DNA of 64,000 bases from an uncultured Pseudomonadales bacterium (GTDB lineage: Bacteria; Pseudomonadota; Gammaproteobacteria; Pseudomonadales; Cellvibrionaceae), in assembly GCA_947487765.1 (NCBI GenBank), contig CANKXO010000001.1:1364001-1428000 (forward strand), read 5' to 3'. Of this stretch, positions 35,718-45,729 are shown one piece after another. The translations under genes were made by a program, and so were the position numbers. Under the pieces are notes generated by a model. It ran no database searches, was not told the DNA's origin, and was given only the letters and a program-made list of their open reading frames with translations. Each line of letters starts with the position of its first letter. The first letter of the stretch is position 1.

Positions 35718-38597
35718 GTGACTACCCTTAAATTTAAAGTAATTACTTTTTGCTTTTTTACTTTTGTATTTTTATCAAATACTGCATATAGTTTGGAAAA
35801 TAACCTAATCACAGAACACTCTCTTGATCTGCTGTCTACCGGAATCACTCCCGATATCCATATCATCCCGCTCGAGCCTCAATCAAAAAACATCAACGAC
35901 ATTCTTGATCAGCTAGAACTCACACCCGCTACCAGTGCACTGTCACCAAATTTTGGCTTTTCCGATAAAGATTACTGGATTGGCTTGCCTCTAAAGAATG
36001 ATTTAAATTCTGAAACCGATATTTTTGTCGAAATTGCTTATGGCTTACTCGACAACATAGAATTCTATGTAATAGATACACAAACAAGAGAAATAATCCA
36101 AAAACACACAACCGGTGATAAATTACTTTTCTCGGAAAGGCCAATCCATCACCCTAATTTTGTCTTTCCTGTCAGCATCGATAGCAAGCAATCAGTCACG
36201 ACCATTATTCATATATCCACATCGTCTTCAAACCAATTTCCTATTAGACTTTGGTCTCAAGCAGGATTAACTAATCATAGCCAAAATCAAGCACTATTCG
36301 TTGGTTTGCTCATTGGCATTGTTTTTATACTTGCCGTTTATAATTTCTTTCTGTTTTTCAGCTTGAAAGATGTCAGCTATTTCTACTTATCTCTCACATT
36401 ATTTGGCTATGCTTTAGTTGAAGCTATCGTTACTGGTTTCGCTTATTATTATTTTTGGCCTGGCTCGCCAGAGTGGAATGATATTAGCCTTACGGTAGTC
36501 TCTAATTTTTCACTTGCGAACCTATGCTTGTTTTCAAGAAGCTTTCTCTCCCTAGAGATCACCAAGCCTACCTTAGGGAAAATTTTGAAATACTGCGCAG
36601 TAATGGGTTATATGCTCGCAGCGGCAAGTTTGTTTATACCTTATAAGATACTAATCTTGATCACTGCCGCTAATGTTATTTTATCACCCTCTATTAGTTA
36701 TGTGGCGGGTATGTCTCTTGCTCTCGTACGATATAAGCAAGCATATTTTTACACCTCGGCTTTTGGTATTTTTGTTATTTCTGCCGCGGTATTTGCTATT
36801 GGAAAAACAGGATTGATACCGAGAAACAACCTTTCTGAATATGCGATTCATATAGGAGCAACCCTGAGTATTGTATTACTAAGCTTTGCCCTAGCTGATC
36901 GAATCAAACGTGAACGTAACGAAAAAGAATCCGCTCAAAAAAGTGCTATTGCCAACCTCGAAAAATATCGCTCTATTTACGAAACATCTTTAGAAGGTAT
37001 GTTTCGATTTTCCTGTGACGGGAAAATTTTGACATGCAACCCTGCATTTAAAAAGCTTATGGGCATCGATAAAAAGCCAGCCTTCTTTGAAGATATGGGA
37101 AACTTATCAGGCTTCATTCCCTTTGCAAGTAAAGATCAGGAACAATTAAAAACATTACTCAGAAACAATGATCATGCATTCGGCTTCGAAACACTTTGTC
37201 ACAACTTCAAAGGAGAAGAATTCTGGGGAGCCATTTATGCCAAGGTCATAGAGGATAAACAATTAGGAAGATATATCGACGCATCGATTGTTGATATTAC
37301 TGAGAAAAAAACTAATGAAAATAAGCTTAATTACATAGCCAATCACGATATATTAACCGGCCTGAAGAATCGGCTGGTCTTTCAGAAAAACCTTCATGAC
37401 GCTATTATTTCTTCTTGTTCTAAAGGCTTAGACCACTCATTATTATTTATGGATTTAGATCAGTTCAAAATCGTTAATGATACTTGTGGACATTCTGCAG
37501 GAGATGAATTGCTCAAACAAATGGCTGCATTATTCAACACACATATTAGAGATATCGACTCGTTAGCTCGGTTAGGTGGAGATGAATTCGTCATATTATT
37601 ACGAGAGTGCTCAATTGGACGAGCAGAAGAAATCGCTAATCGACTTCGCCAAGAAGTAGCCGATTACCGGTTTTCTTGGAATAAGAAAATATTCTCAATT
37701 GGCATCAGTATTGGTATTGTTCCTGTTCTAAACCAGGATATCAGTGCTGAAGATTTATTGAGCCTTGCCGATACTGCATGCTATGCAGCAAAAGATGCAG
37801 GAAGAAATCATGTCTATGTTTATGAAAATGACAGCGAAGATATTTCGTCAAGGCAAACAGAGATGCATTTGGCAAATAGCCTTCGCGAAGCAATCAATAA
37901 CGATACCCTGCTTTTGTATAAGCAAAATATTCAAGCTATAAGTCAAACTGTTGAAGGTGATCTATACGAAATACTAGTGCGCCTACCTTTAGAAAGTAAG
38001 CTACTGTTACCGGGCAGCTTTTTACCTGCTGCTGAACGCTTCGATAGAATTGAACAATTAGATTTTTGGGTAACCGAAGCTTTTTTATCGTGGTTGAGTA
38101 AAAACCCGGAATCACTTAATAGCCTCCATCAGGCGAATATCAATCTAAGCGGGCGCACGATTAGCAATAGCCGCTTCAGCGAGCACTTAATTGAACTATT
38201 TGGTCAATATAATATCCCAAAAGAAAAAGTGTGCTTTGAAATTACAGAAAGTGCAGCCATATCAAACTTGGCTCAAACCAGTACCTTTTTGAAAAAAATG
38301 ACAAAGATGGGATTCCAATTTTCACTTGATGATTTTGGTTCTGGATTTTCCTCTTATTCTTATTTAAAAATGCTGCCGGTTAAATCTTTAAAAATTGACG
38401 GTAGCTTTATTCAAGATATAACATCCGACCCTATTGATCATGCTATGGTGAAATCAATTATAGAAGTGTCCCATATGATGGGCATTGATGTAACAGCCGA
38501 ATTTGTCGAAAATGAAGAGATATTAGTGGAACTTCAAAAGCTAGGGATTGACTTTGTACAAGGCTATCATATTCATATGCCGCATCTTATCAATTGA
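35718..38597 (+). CDS. 7TM-DISM sensor with PAS, GGDEF and EAL domains
   Basis: A 959-residue membrane protein of c-di-GMP signalling. After a signal-like N-terminus comes a periplasmic 7TMR-DISMED2 carbohydrate-like domain (about 30-180), seven membrane helices (about 190-395), a PAS domain (about 415-530), GGDEF and EAL. GGDEF is intact at 620-624, preceded by an RDID I-site. In the EAL domain the signature reads EIL (751-753), but Glu and the ExLxR Arg remain, as do FEITES, DDFGSGFSSYSYL, KIDGSF and EFVEN. Both synthase and phosphodiesterase activity are thus possible. The start is GTG with AAGG upstream. Confidence 0.92.
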   Translation: MTTLKFKVITFCFFTFVFLSNTAYSLENNLITEHSLDLLSTGITPDIHIIPLEPQSKNINDILDQLELTPATSALSPNFGFSDKDYWIGLPLKNDLNSETDIFVEIAYGLLDNIEFYVIDTQTREIIQKHTTGDKLLFSERPIHHPNFVFPVSIDSKQSVTTIIHISTSSSNQFPIRLWSQAGLTNHSQNQALFVGLLIGIVFILAVYNFFLFFSLKDVSYFYLSLTLFGYALVEAIVTGFAYYYFWPGSPEWNDISLTVVSNFSLANLCLFSRSFLSLEITKPTLGKILKYCAVMGYMLAAASLFIPYKILILITAANVILSPSISYVAGMSLALVRYKQAYFYTSAFGIFVISAAVFAIGKTGLIPRNNLSEYAIHIGATLSIVLLSFALADRIKRERNEKESAQKSAIANLEKYRSIYETSLEGMFRFSCDGKILTCNPAFKKLMGIDKKPAFFEDMGNLSGFIPFASKDQEQLKTLLRNNDHAFGFETLCHNFKGEEFWGAIYAKVIEDKQLGRYIDASIVDITEKKTNENKLNYIANHDILTGLKNRLVFQKNLHDAIISSCSKGLDHSLLFMDLDQFKIVNDTCGHSAGDELLKQMAALFNTHIRDIDSLARLGGDEFVILLRECSIGRAEEIANRLRQEVADYRFSWNKKIFSIGISIGIVPVLNQDISAEDLLSLADTACYAAKDAGRNHVYVYENDSEDISSRQTEMHLANSLREAINNDTLLLYKQNIQAISQTVEGDLYEILVRLPLESKLLLPGSFLPAAERFDRIEQLDFWVTEAFLSWLSKNPESLNSLHQANINLSGRTISNSRFSEHLIELFGQYNIPKEKVCFEITESAAISNLAQTSTFLKKMTKMGFQFSLDDFGSGFSSYSYLKMLPVKSLKIDGSFIQDITSDPIDHAMVKSIIEVSHMMGIDVTAEFVENEEILVELQKLGIDFVQGYHIHMPHLIN

Positions 38598-38931
38598 TCT
38601 ACTCATTTTTCAGTCTTAAAAACTACTAAAAACCCGCCAATGTTACTATTCTACAAACGTCAGCCTATAGAGCTATAGGTTATAATTTTCTTTAAATTAA
38701 TTCCTTTAAATTAAATTACTCTTAAAAATGATTCATTTAGGCTCAAAGTACCATACTCTTATATCAAAATTGGCGCGAATTACTTCCTTTATAACCCCCG
38801 TTATTCATAAAAAATATAACCAATTATTTATTCTTTTATATACTTTAAATTACTACTTTTTATGTATGTGAATAACCAACTAAAAATATTGGCCGACAAC
38901 CAAATCCAAGAACAAAAAGAGCTTTTGAATT
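38598..38931. other. Intergenic region with small palindrome
   Basis: AT-rich gap before the Aer-like gene. An inverted repeat CCTATAG-AG-CTATAGG lies at 38664-38679, not far after the GGDEF/EAL stop; it may be a weak terminator or an operator. A 33-codon frame at 38862-38963 overlaps the next gene and is not supported. Confidence 0.45.
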
Positions 38932-40527
38932 ATGCGCGAGAATCTACCTGTAACAGACACTGAAAAAAACTATTCTTCCTCAGCTAACTTACTTTCTATG
39001 ACCGACCCCAAAGGGGTTATCAAATATGCCAACCCGGCATTCGCTGATATAGCAGGATTTACGTTAGAAGAATTACAGGGCCAAGCACATAATTTGGTAA
39101 GACATCCTGATATGCCACAAGAAGCCTTTAAAATGATGTGGGACAATTTAAAGGATCGACGCTCTTGGATGGGCGTTGTTAAAAATCGTTGTAAAAATGG
39201 TGATTATTATTGGGTCGATGCCTATGCCACCCCTATTCAAAAGAATGGGAAGACCGAAGAAATTCAATCTGTACGTGTACAACCCGACCGTAAATGGGTA
39301 GATCGCGCAGAAAAACTTTATGCCAACCTTAAAGAGGGTAAAGTTGCCTCGTTCTTGAAACGACCACCAATATCAATGATATATAAAATGATGGGGGCTG
39401 TTGTTCTTACACTTCTGACAGCAACACTAGGAGCCGCTTTCTTTACCTCGACACCAATAAACACACTGCTCATCTACTCGGTAATAAGTGGCGCTATAAG
39501 TTGTTCTCTTTTATGGTGGCTATGGCAACCCATGCAAAGTGCTATTGATAAAGCCAAAAGTGTTTCTAATGACCCTCTTGCCATGCATGTTTATACCGGC
39601 CGAAATGATGAGGTTGGACAACTGCTTTTAGCAATGAAAGTCCTAGAAACAGAAACAGGTGGCCTTATTGGCCGTATTGCTGATGACTCTCAAAACATAA
39701 CTGACAGATGCCAAAATTTAATGAGCTCTGTAAAAGAGAGCAACAAGCATGTCTCTGATATGCACATGCAAACCTACCAAGTTGCAACAGCCATCAATGA
39801 AATGAGCGCCAGTATTCAAGAAGTGGCAAATAATGCGAATATGACGGCCGATTCAGCTAATAATGCACAAAAAGCTGCAGACGAAGGTGCAAGTTTAGTC
39901 ACCGATACTGCCTCGACCATTACAAGCTTGGCCAGCGAAATAGAAAATGCTTCCGAAGTGATTGCCCAGCTCGAACAAGACAGCGAAGGTATTAATAGTA
40001 TTTTAGAAGTAATTCGTTCCGTAGCAGAGCAAACTAACTTACTTGCATTAAATGCGGCGATTGAAGCGGCTCGCGCCGGCGAACAAGGGCGAGGATTTGC
40101 GGTTGTCGCCGATGAAGTAAGAACACTGGCTACTCGCACTCATGAATCGACAGAAGAAATCACCACAATGATTGAAAAATTACAAAGTGGTTCTCGTGCA
40201 GCAGTAAAAAGCATGACGCAAGCTGAGTCTCAAGCACAACATAGTGTGGAACAAGCTAAAAGCACGGCTGAATCTATTCAGCACGTCACTAACTCTATCA
40301 ATAGCATTACTGATATGAGTCACCAAATTGCTACGGCTGTAGAACAACAAAGCTCTGTCGCAGAAGAAATAAATTGCAATATAACCACTGTTTCCAGTCT
40401 CTCTGAAAGTATTTCGTCAAGTGCTTCGGACAACGAAGCGATAGGAACTGAGGTTATTAATTTATCTCAGAGCTTACAAGAAATGGCTCAGCAATTCTTT
40501 ATTACTAAAAGGGAAAATCAAAGCTAA
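38932..40527 (+). CDS. Aer-like methyl-accepting chemotaxis protein with PAS
   Basis: A 531-residue energy/redox chemoreceptor. The N-terminal PAS domain (about 15-125) has the Aer features [35 protein letters not shown] and VRVQPDRKW, suggesting FAD binding. Two close membrane segments (about 147-195) follow, then a HAMP-like linker and a cytoplasmic signalling domain with the hairpin tip [20 protein letters not shown]. It lacks a periplasmic sensor and so probably reads the internal redox state and signals to CheA/CheW for aerotaxis. AAGAG lies upstream of the ATG. Confidence 0.93.
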   Translation: MRENLPVTDTEKNYSSSANLLSMTDPKGVIKYANPAFADIAGFTLEELQGQAHNLVRHPDMPQEAFKMMWDNLKDRRSWMGVVKNRCKNGDYYWVDAYATPIQKNGKTEEIQSVRVQPDRKWVDRAEKLYANLKEGKVASFLKRPPISMIYKMMGAVVLTLLTATLGAAFFTSTPINTLLIYSVISGAISCSLLWWLWQPMQSAIDKAKSVSNDPLAMHVYTGRNDEVGQLLLAMKVLETETGGLIGRIADDSQNITDRCQNLMSSVKESNKHVSDMHMQTYQVATAINEMSASIQEVANNANMTADSANNAQKAADEGASLVTDTASTITSLASEIENASEVIAQLEQDSEGINSILEVIRSVAEQTNLLALNAAIEAARAGEQGRGFAVVADEVRTLATRTHESTEEITTMIEKLQSGSRAAVKSMTQAESQAQHSVEQAKSTAESIQHVTNSINSITDMSHQIATAVEQQSSVAEEINCNITTVSSLSESISSSASDNEAIGTEVINLSQSLQEMAQQFFITKRENQS

Positions 40528-40582
40528 TATACATTCTATATAGGGTGCAAACATTGATAATATACGGATGGAAAACTATTTA

Positions 40583-41452
40583 TTAGTAAAAGCTTTTCAA
40601 TAAATTAATAAATAGTTTTATCTTTATCGGTATAAAATTCATTTTAGGATAGTATGCTACTGTTGTATATAATTGGCTTTTTAGTTCAGGCAAGACAGAA
40701 ACTAACTCCCCTCTCTCCAATTCCATCGTTACCATAACTTTTGGCACATAAATAATGCCCATATCATTAACCGCGGCACTAATTAGCACTTCTGTATTAT
40801 CCGTCTTTAAGATTACATTGGGCTTAACAGCACCTTGATTAAAATACCATTCTGTATCAACCATAGTGGAGCCATAAGCTAAACAATCGCAATGGGATAG
40901 ATCATTAAGCCTTTTAATGGAATCCTGTTTGGAGACATACCTAGGTGAAGCAAACAAATGATTACTATAGCGATAAAAAGGTACCGCAATCATAGTTGCT
41001 GAATCGTACTGTTCAAGTACTCGGCTAATAGAGATGTCTGCATCTGAACTGGGCAGTGAGTCAATTGAGCGGTGCAAAATATCTAGAGCAACATTGGGAT
41101 AGCACCTTCCATATTCCGCCAATAACGGCATCAAAAAGCGACTGGCAATTGGTTGTGGAGTGGCTATTCGCAGAGTACCTTTAGGGCTTTCCTGAATGTT
41201 TTTCACCTCTTCTATTATGCTTGACCAGTTATTTTGCAAAACTGATACACGCTCATAAAAAAATCGGCCAACCTCTGTCAAAGATTGCTGACGAGTAGTG
41301 CGTTTTAATAGTTGCACCCCCAATCTTCCCTCTAATCTAGCCAGACGCTTACTAGCAACTGATGGACTTATTCCGAACGCTTCTGCAGCTTTAGCCAAAG
41401 AACCTTTCTCAACAATGCAGGTAAAAAAATCAGCATCATTAAAATCACTCAC
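40583..41452 (-). CDS. LysR-family transcriptional regulator
   Basis: A 289-residue LysR protein. The helix-turn-helix has GSLAKAAEAFGISPSVASKR and LEGRLGVQLLKRTTRQQSLTEVG; a periplasmic-binding-protein-like effector domain follows (LRIATPQPIASRFLMPLL). It resembles the CrgA/AaeR-type group. It is divergent, with 97 bp between starts, from a small monooxygenase-like gene that it probably controls. The effector is unknown. Confidence 0.9.
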   Translation of the reverse strand: MSDFNDADFFTCIVEKGSLAKAAEAFGISPSVASKRLARLEGRLGVQLLKRTTRQQSLTEVGRFFYERVSVLQNNWSSIIEEVKNIQESPKGTLRIATPQPIASRFLMPLLAEYGRCYPNVALDILHRSIDSLPSSDADISISRVLEQYDSATMIAVPFYRYSNHLFASPRYVSKQDSIKRLNDLSHCDCLAYGSTMVDTEWYFNQGAVKPNVILKTDNTEVLISAAVNDMGIIYVPKVMVTMELERGELVSVLPELKSQLYTTVAYYPKMNFIPIKIKLFINLLKSFY

Positions 41453-41549
41453 AATTCATTCCTTTTTAGAAAGAGTAGCTTTCTATTTTAATCAATTATC
41501 AACAAAAGAAAATGAATTATTCTATGGTTTTACAAGCATTCAAGGCAAA

Positions 41550-41879
41550 ATGATGATTAAGACAGAAAACAAACCTGTTTACGAGAGGGTTACGTGGCTC
41601 GCCAATGAAGAGGTTGAGACATCGCAAATGATTCAGGCAATGACTGATTTAAGTCAAGATGTACAAGAACTCCCTGGCTTTTTAGAGGAAACCCTGTACC
41701 AGCGTACAAATAAGGAATGGGTTGCTATTTACTATTGGGAAACAGAGCAACAGGCTCATGACTCAAATGATGCTGTTGCGGATAAGCGTAGTTTTCAGCA
41801 TTTGATGTCGCTAATTCAACCTACCAGCGTGCATATAGAAATACTTCACCCACTGCAAAAAACAAAGCAAGGCCAATAA
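41550..41879 (+). CDS. Small monooxygenase-like (ABM fold) protein
   Basis: A protein of about 109 residues (ATG 41550 or 41553, with AAGG just upstream). It resembles antibiotic-biosynthesis-monooxygenase/heme-degradation dimeric alpha-beta barrel proteins: a first strand VYERVTWLANEEV, PGFLEETLYQRTNKEWVAIYYWETEQQAHD and a late strand SVHIEILHP. The reading frame extends upstream into the antisense of the LysR gene, which I treat as artefact. The LysR partner suggests effector-induced expression. Function is unproven. Confidence 0.7.
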   Translation: MMIKTENKPVYERVTWLANEEVETSQMIQAMTDLSQDVQELPGFLEETLYQRTNKEWVAIYYWETEQQAHDSNDAVADKRSFQHLMSLIQPTSVHIEILHPLQKTKQGQ

Positions 41880-41897
41880 GCTTAAACACTGGAACAT

Positions 41898-41930
41898 AGA
41901 AGGTAAAACAGCGCTGCTTTTTTACCTTCT
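41898..41930. terminator. Bidirectional terminator, ABM gene / rluB
   Basis: 11-bp arms AGAAGGTAAAA and TTTTACCTTCT around a loop that contains CAGCGCTG. It lies between two convergent stop codons and touches the rluB stop. Confidence 0.8.
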
Positions 41931-42859
41931 TACTTTCGGCGTGACTTCCCTGCTCGTAGCTTACGTTGATGGCGCTCTTGAGCCGCTTTTTGTGCCTGAC
42001 TTGGGGGCTGAGCTTTCCCAGTCATCTCTACACCGGCGGTAAGACATAGGTCTTTTATTTCTTTAGGGTTAAGTTCCGTCCACTGACCAACTCGCACGTG
42101 AGAAGGGATAAAAATATTGCCAAAGCGAACACGCTTAAGGCGGCTAACCTTTACACCTTGAGATTCCCATAAACGCCGCACTTCACGATTGCGACCTTCC
42201 ATAACCACACAATAAAACCAGTGATTTTGCCCAGAACCTGCACCATCAACAATATCAGTAAAACGTGCTACGCCATCTTCAAGCATTACGCCTTCCAATA
42301 ACCGCGTTTTCATATCTTCATCAACATTACCTTGAATTCGTATCAAGTATTCACGATCAATTGTTGATGACGGATGCATCAAGCGGTTTGCTAATTCACC
42401 ATCCGTTGTAAATAAAAGCAACCCACTGGTATTGAAATCGAGCCTTCCGACAGCGATCCAACGCTCACCATTTAGGCGTGGTAAATTATCAAAAACCGTA
42501 GGCCGCCCTTCAGGATCGGAGCGCGTACAGATTTGGCCTTCGGGCTTGTTATAGAGAAGGACCTTAATACTTTGCTCATCAGCGGCTACAAGGTGGATAC
42601 GCTTTTTATCGACTTCAATGCGATCTGTGAGCTGAACTCGATCACCAAGGCTGGCGACCTGCCCATTAACAGTGACACGCCCCTTATCAATGAAGCGCTC
42701 CATTTCTCGACGGGAACCAACGCCAGCTCTTGCCAATACTTTCTGAAGCTTTTCATCTTGAGCTGATGAAACTTCCAAGTCTTGTGAATCTTGCTTATCA
42801 ACTTTTTTAGGTCTAGCTTTTTTAGGAGTCAATTTATCCCCGGTTTTAGGTTTTTTCAT
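41930..42859 (-). CDS. rluB: 23S rRNA pseudouridine(2605) synthase RluB
   Basis: A 309-residue RsuA/RluB-family enzyme that isomerises U2605 of 23S rRNA. A lysine-rich N-terminus is followed by an S4 domain (about 36-95, [20 protein letters not shown]) and the synthase domain with catalytic Asp141 in [13 protein letters not shown]. The basic C-terminal tail is typical. It is the last gene of the scpA-scpB-rluB block, 12 bp after scpB, an arrangement conserved in gammaproteobacteria. Confidence 0.95.
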   Translation of the reverse strand: MKKPKTGDKLTPKKARPKKVDKQDSQDLEVSSAQDEKLQKVLARAGVGSRREMERFIDKGRVTVNGQVASLGDRVQLTDRIEVDKKRIHLVAADEQSIKVLLYNKPEGQICTRSDPEGRPTVFDNLPRLNGERWIAVGRLDFNTSGLLLFTTDGELANRLMHPSSTIDREYLIRIQGNVDEDMKTRLLEGVMLEDGVARFTDIVDGAGSGQNHWFYCVVMEGRNREVRRLWESQGVKVSRLKRVRFGNIFIPSHVRVGQWTELNPKEIKDLCLTAGVEMTGKAQPPSQAQKAAQERHQRKLRAGKSRRK

Positions 42860-42871
42860 ATTTTAGAACAA

Positions 42872-43687
42872 CTATTCAGAACGTAGAGTATCAATACTAT
42901 CTTCGTCTACTTCACTGGATAAATGAGTTTCTTCGACAACGATATCGTCTTGTTCAAACGAATCTTCAATATCAGCTTCACCTTCGTTATCTAACAGATC
43001 TTCATTATCTTGTTCCACATCACTTGTGCTATCACCACCGACGTTTGATGTAGCAGTTGACTCATCAGTCTCGTCATTTTCACTATCAGTACCTGATTCA
43101 GTCTGCTCTGCCTGTAAATCAAGCTCTGGCGTTAACGAATCGATATCAGCGAGTTCACGCAATGAGGGTAACTCATCTAGGCTTTCTAAGTTAAAATAAT
43201 CAAGAAATTGTCGTGTCGTCGCAAATAATGAAGGTCTGCCAGGAACATCTCGGTGCCCTACAACTTTAACCCACTCTCGCTCTGTCAATGTTTTGATAAT
43301 ATGAGAACTCACCGCCACACCGCGAATCTCTTCGATGTCACCACGAGTGATAGGCTGGCGATAAGCGATAATAGAAAGCGTCTCTAACAACGCACGCGAA
43401 TAACGCTGTGGTTTTTCGTCCCACAATCGATTAACCCACTCCGCCATGTCAGCTCGTACCTGAAAACGCCAGCCACTACTCACCTTTTTTAATTCGAAAC
43501 CACGGCCTTCACAGCTTTGCTGAATAGCTTCTAACGCTTCTTGGATACTTGCTTTTTCGGGGACAGCCTGTTCCTCACTTTCGATATCATCGTTGATAAA
43601 CAAAGACTGTAATTTTTCAACCGTCAATGGCTGGCCATAAGCCATCAGCGCACTTTCAATGATACATCTCAGTTGTTCTTGTTCCAT
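42872..43687 (-). CDS. scpB: Segregation and condensation protein B
   Basis: ScpB is a winged-helix partner of ScpA and SMC/MksB in chromosome compaction. The conserved part (about residues 1-175) has IIESALMAYGQPLT, RYSRALLETLSIIAYRQPITRGDIEEIRGV and PGRPSLFATTRQFLDYF. The C-terminal 90 residues are a very acidic Asp/Glu/Ser tail. ATG 43687 is used; a GTG at 43693 is also possible. It lies between scpA and rluB. Confidence 0.95.
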   Translation of the reverse strand: MEQEQLRCIIESALMAYGQPLTVEKLQSLFINDDIESEEQAVPEKASIQEALEAIQQSCEGRGFELKKVSSGWRFQVRADMAEWVNRLWDEKPQRYSRALLETLSIIAYRQPITRGDIEEIRGVAVSSHIIKTLTEREWVKVVGHRDVPGRPSLFATTRQFLDYFNLESLDELPSLRELADIDSLTPELDLQAEQTESGTDSENDETDESTATSNVGGDSTSDVEQDNEDLLDNEGEADIEDSFEQDDIVVEETHLSSEVDEDSIDTLRSE

Positions 43688-43768
43688 AATCACTTTCTAA
43701 ATAATTAAATTAATTTGGCTACTCTTGATCAGAAGCCTTTACTTTATAAAAGGTACTGAGGCTAAGCC

Positions 43769-44641
43769 TTATTCTGTCTTTGCCTTAACATGAATAGCGC
43801 CAAAAGATTCATTTTGTACAATATCAATCAATGATTCCTTAATCAGTTCCATCACTGCCATAAACGTCACAATCACCCCCATGCGCCCCTCTTCTACTTT
43901 GAATAAACTAACAAAAGGAACAAAGGTCTGCTTATCACTTAACACTTCGAGCACTTGGGTCATGCGTTGTCGAGTGGATAGTACTTCTCTCTCAATCTGA
44001 TGGCTTTCAAACATGTCAGCACGGCGTAATACTTCAGATAAAGCAACTAAGATTTCCTTTAAATCCACTTCGGGATCAGGGCGAGTTAAATTTCTATCCG
44101 GGGCTTGAGCAGAAGCGACAAAAATATCACGGTGCATACGAGGTAACTCATTAACATCTTCTGCCGCTTGCTTAAAGCGCTCATATTCCTGTAACCGTCT
44201 AATCAGCGCAGCACGTGGATCCTCTTCATCTTCATCTTCTTCCTGATTCCTTGGTAATAACATCCTAGATTTGATTTCTGCCAACATTGCTGCCATTACG
44301 AGATACTCAGCAGCAAGCTCAAATTGCATCGCATCCATTAATTCAACATAGGCTACATACTGGTGAGTAATAGCAGAAACATTTATTTCTAGAATATCGA
44401 TGTTTTGGCGTCGGATTAAATAAAGCAATAAATCTAAAGGACCTTCAAAAGCTTCTAGGATGATTTCCAATGCATCGGGCGGGATATAGAGATCTTTGGG
44501 TAAATCAGTGTAAGCCTCACCATTGACATAGGCAAAAGGCATCTCATCCTGTGCTGGAGAAACCGACTCAGAACCGGCTTCAGGGATATCGTCACTTGCT
44601 ACCGTTTTGTCGAGGCTCTCTTGTTCCGTCGTTACTGTCAT
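43769..44641 (-). CDS. scpA: Segregation and condensation protein A
   Basis: A 290-residue kleisin that bridges SMC-type ATPases in the condensin complex. The segment LEAFEGPLDLLLYLIRRQNIDI is diagnostic, followed by AAEYLVMAAMLAEIKSRMLLP and a basic/acidic linker; the C-terminal winged helix ends with LIKESLIDIVQNESFGAI. An acidic N-terminal extension of about 45 residues precedes the core. It opens the scpA-scpB-rluB operon. Confidence 0.95.
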   Translation of the reverse strand: MTVTTEQESLDKTVASDDIPEAGSESVSPAQDEMPFAYVNGEAYTDLPKDLYIPPDALEIILEAFEGPLDLLLYLIRRQNIDILEINVSAITHQYVAYVELMDAMQFELAAEYLVMAAMLAEIKSRMLLPRNQEEDEDEEDPRAALIRRLQEYERFKQAAEDVNELPRMHRDIFVASAQAPDRNLTRPDPEVDLKEILVALSEVLRRADMFESHQIEREVLSTRQRMTQVLEVLSDKQTFVPFVSLFKVEEGRMGVIVTFMAVMELIKESLIDIVQNESFGAIHVKAKTE

Positions 44642-45123
44642 ATAGTCTTATCGCCCGCACTGTGAGCTACTTAAAAATAGCCAGCGATTATAGCCATTTT
44701 ATGGCAACAGTTATAGCGCTTAAATAACAGAAATGTCGTGCTTGAATACTTGAAATGGCCAATAATAAAAGGCCTTAAGCGACTTATACTTAACCTGCCT
44801 TACTTGTAAGACCTATAGAAACACCTATGAATCAATATAATCATCGGATTAAGCCTATAAAACGAGCTAAAGCTATGGTTGTTAGAAAACCGAATTACAT
44901 TAAGAAATCTCGCCAACTCATTGTTTTATAAGAACAACTAGAATTTAAATAGAAAAATATTAGAAAAGACAAATAAACTATTGTTTTAATAGATATAAGA
45001 GAGAATTATTGCTTATATGCATCTTAATATAAGCAACGGGCCTCCCTTATTATTATTTAATCACTATTAACAAAAACACCCAAGGCATTGATTTAATTAG
45101 CTTTTATAAAACTTATATTAAGT
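44642..45123. other. Intergenic region with a possible small basic ORF
   Basis: This 480-bp AT-rich gap between scpA and dps holds the scpA promoter. On the plus strand a 34-codon frame at 44827-44931 encodes a very basic peptide, treated separately. I see no tRNA and no strong terminator. Confidence 0.45.
44827..44931 (+). CDS. Possible small basic peptide
   Basis: A 34-codon frame, ATG to TAA, coding for a peptide with ten Lys/Arg residues (for example HRIKPIKRAKAMVVRKP). No good Shine-Dalgarno sequence is visible, and such short frames arise by chance, so support is weak. If real it could bind nucleic acid or membranes. Confidence 0.2.
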   Translation: MNQYNHRIKPIKRAKAMVVRKPNYIKKSRQLIVL

Positions 45124-45600
45124 TTAAAGTAAACTACGGATCATCCATGCAGTTTTTTCATGGATCACCATGCGATCGGATATTAAACTCACTGTGGATT
45201 CGTCTGCTGAATCTTGAGCTAACGGCAATATCTTTCTCGCTGTACGAACAATCGTTTCATTATCTTCCGTCAGAATACGAATCATATCATCAGCGACCGG
45301 GACGCCAGCTGTTTCCTCAATAACCGACAACTTGGCATATTCACTATAAGTACCCGGAGCTGGAAACCCCAAAGTACGAATACGTTCTGCAATGTCGTCA
45401 ACCGCTGTTGCAAGTTCTGTATATTGCTCTTCAAACATTAAGTGTAATTCACGAAAACGCGGACCTGTTACATTCCAGTGAAAGTTATGAGTTTTTAAAT
45501 ACAGGGTATAGGTATCTGCCAACAAATGGCCTAAACCTTCAGCAGTCGCTTTACGCTTAGCCTCATCAATACCAATATCAATCTGGTAGTTATTTGTCAT
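45124..45600 (-). CDS. dps: Dps ferritin-like DNA-protecting protein
   Basis: A 158-residue Dps protein, forming a dodecamer that oxidises Fe2+ with peroxide and stores iron, protecting DNA. The inter-subunit ferroxidase residues are visible: His41 (THNFHW), His53, Glu57, Asp68 and Glu72 (DDIAERI); these match E. coli His51, His63, Asp67, Asp78 and Glu82 with an offset of ten. The N-terminus has few lysines, so DNA binding may be weak. Transcribed separately from yciO. Confidence 0.94.
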   Translation of the reverse strand: MTNNYQIDIGIDEAKRKATAEGLGHLLADTYTLYLKTHNFHWNVTGPRFRELHLMFEEQYTELATAVDDIAERIRTLGFPAPGTYSEYAKLSVIEETAGVPVADDMIRILTEDNETIVRTARKILPLAQDSADESTVSLISDRMVIHEKTAWMIRSLL

Positions 45601-45729
45601 AATGCGCCTCCAATTACAATAGATGATTAAGTTAGCCGAACAACGTAGTCGCTATGGGGAGGTACTATAAACAAAACCAAACAATAAAAAAAAACAAATT
45701 AAAATAATTCAGCTAATAGATAAAAACAA

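Noticed and set aside
38862-38963. 33-codon upstream frame overlapping the Aer-like gene
   Set aside because: No Shine-Dalgarno sequence and it overlaps the well-supported start of the chemoreceptor; probably chance.
41298-41549. N-terminal extension of the small monooxygenase-like gene
   Set aside because: It runs antisense through the LysR helix-turn-helix; the start at 41550 has a Shine-Dalgarno sequence and gives the usual family length.
44642-45123. tRNA or other RNA gene in the scpA-dps gap
   Set aside because: No cloverleaf, conserved T-loop sequence or strong stem was found.
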